Source of the DNA: Saccharopolyspora indica
GTDB lineage: Bacteria > Actinomycetota > Actinomycetes > Mycobacteriales > Pseudonocardiaceae
Reading direction: 5' to 3'
Length of the DNA: 64,000 bases
Assembly (NCBI RefSeq): GCF_027853965.1
Contig: NZ_JAQGLB010000007.1
Span: forward strand, 186,001 to 250,000
In this document: piece by piece, positions 60,366 to 64,000 of the stretch
How the letters are laid out: every line of letters starts with the position of its first letter
Position numbering within the stretch: position 1 is the stretch's first letter
The notes under the pieces: generated by a model
The model's input: only the letters and a program-made list of their open reading frames with translations
Databases searched by the model: none
Told to the model about the DNA's origin: nothing
Program-made: the position numbers and the translations under genes

Positions 60366-60959
60366 ATGTCGGTTCGGGAGACAGTGCAGCGCCTGCTGGA
60401 CGACGAGGGCACCACCTACGCCGCCGAAGCCGGGATCAAGCTGGAGAACAAGCCCGCCCCGCTGTACCGGCTGCTGGTGCTGGCGGTGCTGATGTCCACG
60501 CGGATCAAGGCGGAGCTGGCGGTGTCGGCGGCGCGGGAGCTCGGCGAGTTCGGCACGCCGCAGAAGATGTGCGACGCGACCTGGCAGCAGCGGGTGGACG
60601 CGCTCGACCGCGGGCGCTACGCCCGCTACGACGAGAGCACGTCGACGGCGCTCGGCAAGGGTGCTCAGCTGCTGATCGACCGCTACCACGGCGATCTGCG
60701 CCGGATGCGGGCGAAGGCGGACGGGGATCTGGACGTGCTGCGGGAGCTGCTCACCGAGGTGCCGCGGATCGGCCCGGTGGGCGCGGACATCTTCTGCCGC
60801 GAAGTGCAGCTGGTGTGGCCCGAGCTGCGGCCGTTCTTCGACGAGAAGGCCCTGGCCGGCGCGCGGAAGCTGGGCCTGCCGACCAAACCGGAACGGCTGG
60901 CCGAGCACGTCGAGGGCCACGACCTGGCGCGGCTGGCGGCAGCGCTGGTCCGGGCGTGA
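60366..60959 (+). CDS. Endonuclease III-like HhH-GPD superfamily protein
   Basis: The 197-residue protein is helical throughout, with LLVLAVLMSTRIKAELAVSAARELGEFGTPQKM matching the N-terminal helices of DNA glycosylases and LLTEVPRIGPVGADIFCREVQLVWPELRPFF matching the helix-hairpin-helix followed by the catalytic region. The Lys usual in Nth-type bifunctional lyases and the C-terminal iron-sulfur cysteines are missing, so activity is uncertain. ATG 60366 has AGGAGG upstream. The stop codon lies inside a composite inverted repeat. Confidence 0.8.
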   Translation: MSVRETVQRLLDDEGTTYAAEAGIKLENKPAPLYRLLVLAVLMSTRIKAELAVSAARELGEFGTPQKMCDATWQQRVDALDRGRYARYDESTSTALGKGAQLLIDRYHGDLRRMRAKADGDLDVLRELLTEVPRIGPVGADIFCREVQLVWPELRPFFDEKALAGARKLGLPTKPERLAEHVEGHDLARLAAALVRA

Positions 60960-61075
60960 GCGGCGGTGCGCCCGACACGCCGACGGCGTGTCAGGCCGGG
61001 CGCCGGTTTTGCCGGAAACTGCCCCGGCGTTCCGGGCGCAGCAGCGTGCCAGTTTCCGGCAAAACCGCCGCTCAC
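60956..61075. terminator. Composite nested hairpin between convergent genes
   Basis: Outer arms GTGAGCGGCGGT (60956-60967) and ACCGCCGCTCAC (61064-61075) enclose an 18-bp perfect pair (61004-61021 with 61050-61067, sequence CGGTTTTGCCGGAAACTG) and a separate hairpin GACACGCC-GAC-GGCGTGTC (60974-60992). It would stop transcription from both the endonuclease gene and serS. Confidence 0.75.
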
Positions 61076-61087
61076 GAGCGGGAACCG

Positions 61088-62350
61088 CTACTTGGGTTCG
61101 AGGACCTCGCGGCCGCCGAGGAACGGGCGCAGGGCCACCGGGACCCGCACCGAACCGTCGGCCTGCTGGTGGTTCTCCAGGATCGCCACGATCCAGCGGG
61201 TGGTGGCCAGCGTGCCGTTGAGGGTGGCCGCGATGCGGGTACGGCCCTCCTCGTCGCGGTAGCGGGTGTTGAGCCGCCGCGCCTGGAACGTGGTGCAGTT
61301 CGAGGTGGAGGTCAGCTCGCGGTAGGTCTGCTGGCTGGGCACCCAGGCCTCGCAGTCGAACTTGCGGGCCGCGCTGGCGCCGAGGTCACCGGCCGCGGTG
61401 TCGATCACCCGGTAGGGCACCTCGATCTTGGCCAGCATGTCCTCCTCCCAGGCCAGCAGGCGCTGGTGCTCCTCCCGCGCGTCCTCCTCGCGGCAGTAGA
61501 CGAACATCTCCAGCTTGTTGAACTGGTGCACGCGGATGATGCCGCGGGTGTCCTTGCCGTAGGAGCCCGCCTCGCGGCGGAAGCAGGTCGACCAGCCCGC
61601 GTAGCGCAGCGGACCGTCGGAGAAGTCCAGGATCTCGTCCGAGTGGTAGCCGGCCAGCGGCACCTCCGAGGTGCCGACCAGGTACAGGTCGTCGGCCTCC
61701 AGCCGGTAGACCTCGGTGGAGTGCGCGCCGAGGAAACCGGTGCCCTCCATGATCTCCGGCCGGACCAGCACCGGCGGCACGACCAGGCTGAACCCGCTGG
61801 CGGTCGCCTGCGCGGCCGCCATGTTCAGCAGCGCCAGCTCCAGCTGCGCGCCGATGCCGGTGAGGAAGTAGAACCGGGCGCCGGACACCTTCGCGCCGCG
61901 CTCCATGTCGAAGGCCCCGAGCGCGTTGCCCAGGTCGACGTGGTCCTTCACCTCGAAGTCGAACTCGCGCGGCACGCCGACGTGCTTGAGCACCGCGTAG
62001 TCGTCCTCGCCGCCCGGCGGGACGTCGGGCTCGACGATGTTCTGGACGGCCTTCTGCGCGCGCAGCAGCTCGTCGTCGGTCTCCGACTGCGCGGCCTCGG
62101 CCTCCTTGACCTGCGCGGAGAGCTCCTTGGCCTGGGCCAGCAGCGCATCGCGCTCCTCGCCCTTGGCCTTGCCGACCTTCTTGCCGAGCTGCTTCTGCTC
62201 GGCGCGCAGGTTGTCCGCGCGGGACACCGCGGACCTGCGACGCTCGTCGGCGGACAGCAGCGCGTCCACCAGGGACGCGTCTTCGCCCCGCGCACGCTGC
62301 GAAGCGCGCACGGCTTCCGGATCATCGCGTAGCGTCTTCAGGTCGATCAC
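61088..62350 (-). CDS. serS: Seryl-tRNA synthetase
   Basis: The 420-residue class II synthetase begins [17 protein letters not shown], has the tRNA-binding helical arm (about 30-100, rich in Lys/Glu/Ala), motif 1 around [31 protein letters not shown] (serine binding), motif 2 [26 protein letters not shown] and motif 3 [18 protein letters not shown]. It charges tRNA-Ser. Rv3834c stands in the equivalent region of M. tuberculosis. GTG 62350 has TACGCT eight bases upstream and no ribosome binding site. Confidence 0.98.
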   Translation of the reverse strand: MIDLKTLRDDPEAVRASQRARGEDASLVDALLSADERRRSAVSRADNLRAEQKQLGKKVGKAKGEERDALLAQAKELSAQVKEAEAAQSETDDELLRAQKAVQNIVEPDVPPGGEDDYAVLKHVGVPREFDFEVKDHVDLGNALGAFDMERGAKVSGARFYFLTGIGAQLELALLNMAAAQATASGFSLVVPPVLVRPEIMEGTGFLGAHSTEVYRLEADDLYLVGTSEVPLAGYHSDEILDFSDGPLRYAGWSTCFRREAGSYGKDTRGIIRVHQFNKLEMFVYCREEDAREEHQRLLAWEEDMLAKIEVPYRVIDTAAGDLGASAARKFDCEAWVPSQQTYRELTSTSNCTTFQARRLNTRYRDEEGRTRIAATLNGTLATTRWIVAILENHQQADGSVRVPVALRPFLGGREVLEPK

Positions 62351-62358
62351 AGCTGGTC

Positions 62359-62364
62359 AGCGTA
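62359..62364 (-). promoter_or_regulatory. -10-like TACGCT of serS, leaderless
   Basis: On the minus strand TACGCT is followed by 8 nt and GTG 62350. Confidence 0.5.
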
Positions 62365-62403
62365 GTCCTACCGACCCGGCCTCCGACGCCTGGGTGGGCT
62401 TGT

Positions 62404-62465
62404 GGTCAATTTCGTACGAAATTGACCATCACCCGGGTGAACGTCAATTTCGTACGAAATTGACG
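62404..62465. repeat. Family A paired palindrome
   Basis: Units at 62404-62427 and 62442-62465 repeat the 18792-18853 element with one base changed in the spacer (ATCACCC for GTCACCC). Here it lies between two genes on the same strand. Confidence 0.9.
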
Positions 62466-62476
62466 CCCCGCCCCGC

Positions 62477-63646
62477 TCAGCTGGTGCCGGGGATGCGGTG
62501 CGGGACGAAGGCCGCGCCGTCGTCGGTGATCAGGCCCGCCGTCTCGCGGATGCCGAGGCCCGCCGAGGAGTCGCCGACCACCCAGGCACCGAGGGCCGGG
62601 CGCATCCCGTCGAACTCCGGCAGCGGGTCGAACGCCTGGTAGACGTAGCCCTCCTCGCCGTAGATGCCCGCCGTCTCGGTCTCCCAGCCCGGCGCCACCA
62701 CGGAGATGTTGTTGCCCTCGCGGCCCAGCCGCGGCTTGCGGACGTACTCGGTGAGCAGACCCGGCTGGTCCAGGAACGTCGGCAGCAGGTTCGGGTGCCC
62801 GGGGTGCATCTCCCACAGGATCGCCAGCAGCGCCTTGTTGGACAGCAGCATCTTCCACAGCGGTTCGATCCACTGGGTGGCGGGCAGCGTGCTGACCGCG
62901 TGCTTGCCGAACTCGTCGTCGACCATCCACTCCCAGGGGTAGATCTTGACGACGGAGTTCATCGGCGCCTCTTCGAGGTCGACGAAGCGCTCCAGCAGGC
63001 TGTCCCAGCCGATCTCCTCGATCGCCAGGCCGACGGTGTCCAGCCCCGCCTCCGCCGCGGTCTCCTGCAGGTAGGCGGCGGTGATGTTGTCCTCACCGGT
63101 GGTGTCGGCCGACGACCAGGTGAAGTGCGCCTCGTTGGTCGCCAGCTGGTCCTTGATCTCGCCCCAGCGCTCCACCAGCTTCTCGTGGATGGAGTTCCAC
63201 TGGTCGTCGCCCTCGTGGCACTCGGTCAGCCAGTGCCACTGCACGACCGCGGCCTCCAGCAGCGAGGTCGGCGTGTCGGCGTTGTACTCCAGCAGCTTGG
63301 CCGGGCCGGTGCCGTCGTAGCGCAGGTCGAACCGGCCGTAGAGGTGCGGGTCGCTGCGCTTCCAGGACTCGGCGATCTTCGGCCACACCCACTCCGGGAT
63401 GCCGAAGTCCTTGTAGCGCTCGGTGGTGACCACGTGGTCCACCGCGTCCAGGCACATCGAGTGCAGCAGCTCGACGTCGGCCTCCAGGGAGAGCACCTCG
63501 TCGAGGCTGAACTCGTAGTGCACGCCCTCGTCCCAGTAGGGCCTCGCCGAGCCGTCCGCCGCGCGGGCGGGCGTGCCGAAGACGAGCCCCAGCTCCTCGA
63601 CCTTGGCCTGCCAGTCCGGCCGCCGTTCGGTAGTCCTGCGTCGCAC
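62477..63646 (-). CDS. Glutathionylspermidine synthase-family ATP-grasp ligase (YgiC-like)
   Basis: The 389-residue enzyme matches the GSP-synthase C-terminal (ligase) domain alone: YWDEGVHYEFSLDEVL, GRFDLRYDGTGPAKLLEYNADTPTSLLEAAV (nucleotide/metal binding) and VRKPRLGREGNNISVV (ATP-grasp Lys/Arg region), ending with AWVVGDSSAGLGIRETAGLITDDGAAFVPH. In E. coli YgiC and YjfC are such stand-alone ligases of unproven substrate. It follows a YgiB-like gene by 3 bp on the same strand, the same partnership as ygiB-ygiC. GTG 63646 follows GGGAGCTGACGG. Confidence 0.9.
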   Translation of the reverse strand: MRRRTTERRPDWQAKVEELGLVFGTPARAADGSARPYWDEGVHYEFSLDEVLSLEADVELLHSMCLDAVDHVVTTERYKDFGIPEWVWPKIAESWKRSDPHLYGRFDLRYDGTGPAKLLEYNADTPTSLLEAAVVQWHWLTECHEGDDQWNSIHEKLVERWGEIKDQLATNEAHFTWSSADTTGEDNITAAYLQETAAEAGLDTVGLAIEEIGWDSLLERFVDLEEAPMNSVVKIYPWEWMVDDEFGKHAVSTLPATQWIEPLWKMLLSNKALLAILWEMHPGHPNLLPTFLDQPGLLTEYVRKPRLGREGNNISVVAPGWETETAGIYGEEGYVYQAFDPLPEFDGMRPALGAWVVGDSSAGLGIRETAGLITDDGAAFVPHRIPGTS

Positions 63647-63649
63647 CCG

Positions 63650-64000
63650 TCAGCTCCCGCTGCTGCCGCTCTTGTTGTTGATGCCGAAGCCACCGCGCTG
63701 GATGGTCTTGCCGCTGGTGTCCTTGATGGTGGACCCGGACGGCTTGGTGAAGGACGATCCGCTCGCCGGCGACCCCACCGGCGGCGCCGACACACCGGCG
63801 GGCGTGTAGGCGTAGCGGTAGGAGGCCTGCCCCATGCCACCACCGGGCAGGAAGATCGGCATGAAGAACATGCCGCCGCTGACGTGACCGCCGTGGCTCT
63901 GCACGTAAGCCGGGTCGCAGAACTGGTCCTCGTCCCGGACGCCCGGCTGGCCGGACTGGTCGGTCGCGCAGTACTGCTCGCTGGCATTGGCCTCGTTGCT
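63650..64000 (-). CDS. YgiB/DUF1190-like protein, C-terminal part (5' end outside window)
   Basis: The frame is open to the window edge; 116 residues are visible. It reads EQYCATDQSGQPGVRDEDQFCDPAYVQSHGGH, then GGMFFMPIFLPGGGMGQASYRYAYTPAG and a Gly/Ser-rich tail with IQRGGFGINNKSGSSGS. The Cys pair and the terminal GGFG resemble DUF1190/YgiB proteins. The tail GGFG motif is shared across the family. Coupled to the YgiC-like ligase, it is likely its partner or substrate. Family assignment is moderate. Confidence 0.7.
   Translation of the reverse strand, partial: SNEANASEQYCATDQSGQPGVRDEDQFCDPAYVQSHGGHVSGGMFFMPIFLPGGGMGQASYRYAYTPAGVSAPPVGSPASGSSFTKPSGSTIKDTSGKTIQRGGFGINNKSGSSGS

Overview
The window reads as a high-GC actinobacterial chromosome of the Pseudonocardiaceae type (Saccharopolyspora or a close relative). 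GTG starts are frequent, coding is dense, and the whole right half is an arabinogalactan (AG) assembly locus. The gene order matches the Mycobacterium tuberculosis Rv3777-Rv3834 region: quinone oxidoreductase, class V aminotransferase-like protein, PafE/Bpa, Wzm-Wzt-GlfT1, Emb, GtrA, DprE1-DprE2, Emb, UbiA, PAP2 phosphatase, GlfT2, Glf, amidase, HAD phosphatase, SerS. No mycolate genes (Pks13, FadD32, mycolyltransferases) lie between these blocks, which suggests an organism with AG but no mycolic acids. This is inference from context; no 16S or other marker is present.

Layout. 1-18.8 kb holds accessory and housekeeping genes: a low-GC membrane-anchored coiled-coil protein, VOC proteins, a large membrane TIR-domain protein, a hydrolase/LysR divergent pair, two peptidoglycan peptidases (VanX-like and M15A), a DUF899 protein, a cupin, an isochorismatase-like protein without catalytic residues, secreted hydrolases and an M28 aminopeptidase. 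17.8-23.6 kb: quinone oxidoreductase, a PLP-lysine-less CsdA-like protein, the proteasome activator PafE and the galactan exporter/primer module (wzm-wzt-glfT1). 23.8-32.6 kb: EmbC/EmbB-like arabinosyltransferase, lipoprotein, GtrA, and dprE1-dprE1-dprE2 with overlapping starts. 33-45.7 kb: five-repeat LGFP protein, lipoprotein, AftB-like GT-C enzyme, two EmbA-like enzymes, and a coupled GT2-GtrA-FAD-oxidoreductase trio. 45.8-49.9 kb: a frameshifted Uma2 gene, then an SDR/XRE/PhoD block bounded by direct repeats. 50-55 kb: ubiA, PAP2 phosphatase, glfT2 and glf on the minus strand. 55.3-64 kb: GT87 enzyme, amidase, HAD, F420-type oxidoreductase, XRE-cupin, HhH endonuclease, serS and a YgiC/YgiB-like pair.

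How the parts fit. UbiA, the PAP2 phosphatase, DprE1 and DprE2 make decaprenyl-phospho-arabinose. Glf makes UDP-galactofuranose. GlfT1 and GlfT2 build galactan and Wzm/Wzt export it. Three Emb proteins, the AftB-like enzyme and perhaps the GT87 enzyme add arabinan outside the membrane. The GT2-GtrA-FAD trio may add a further sugar substituent.

Beyond genes, three families of palindromic intergenic repeats recur, one of which has inserted in frame into an emb gene. At least thirteen genes carry a TAnnnT hexamer 6-8 nt before an ATG/GTG start, the signature of leaderless transcripts. No CRISPR array, rRNA, tRNA, transposase or phage gene was seen.
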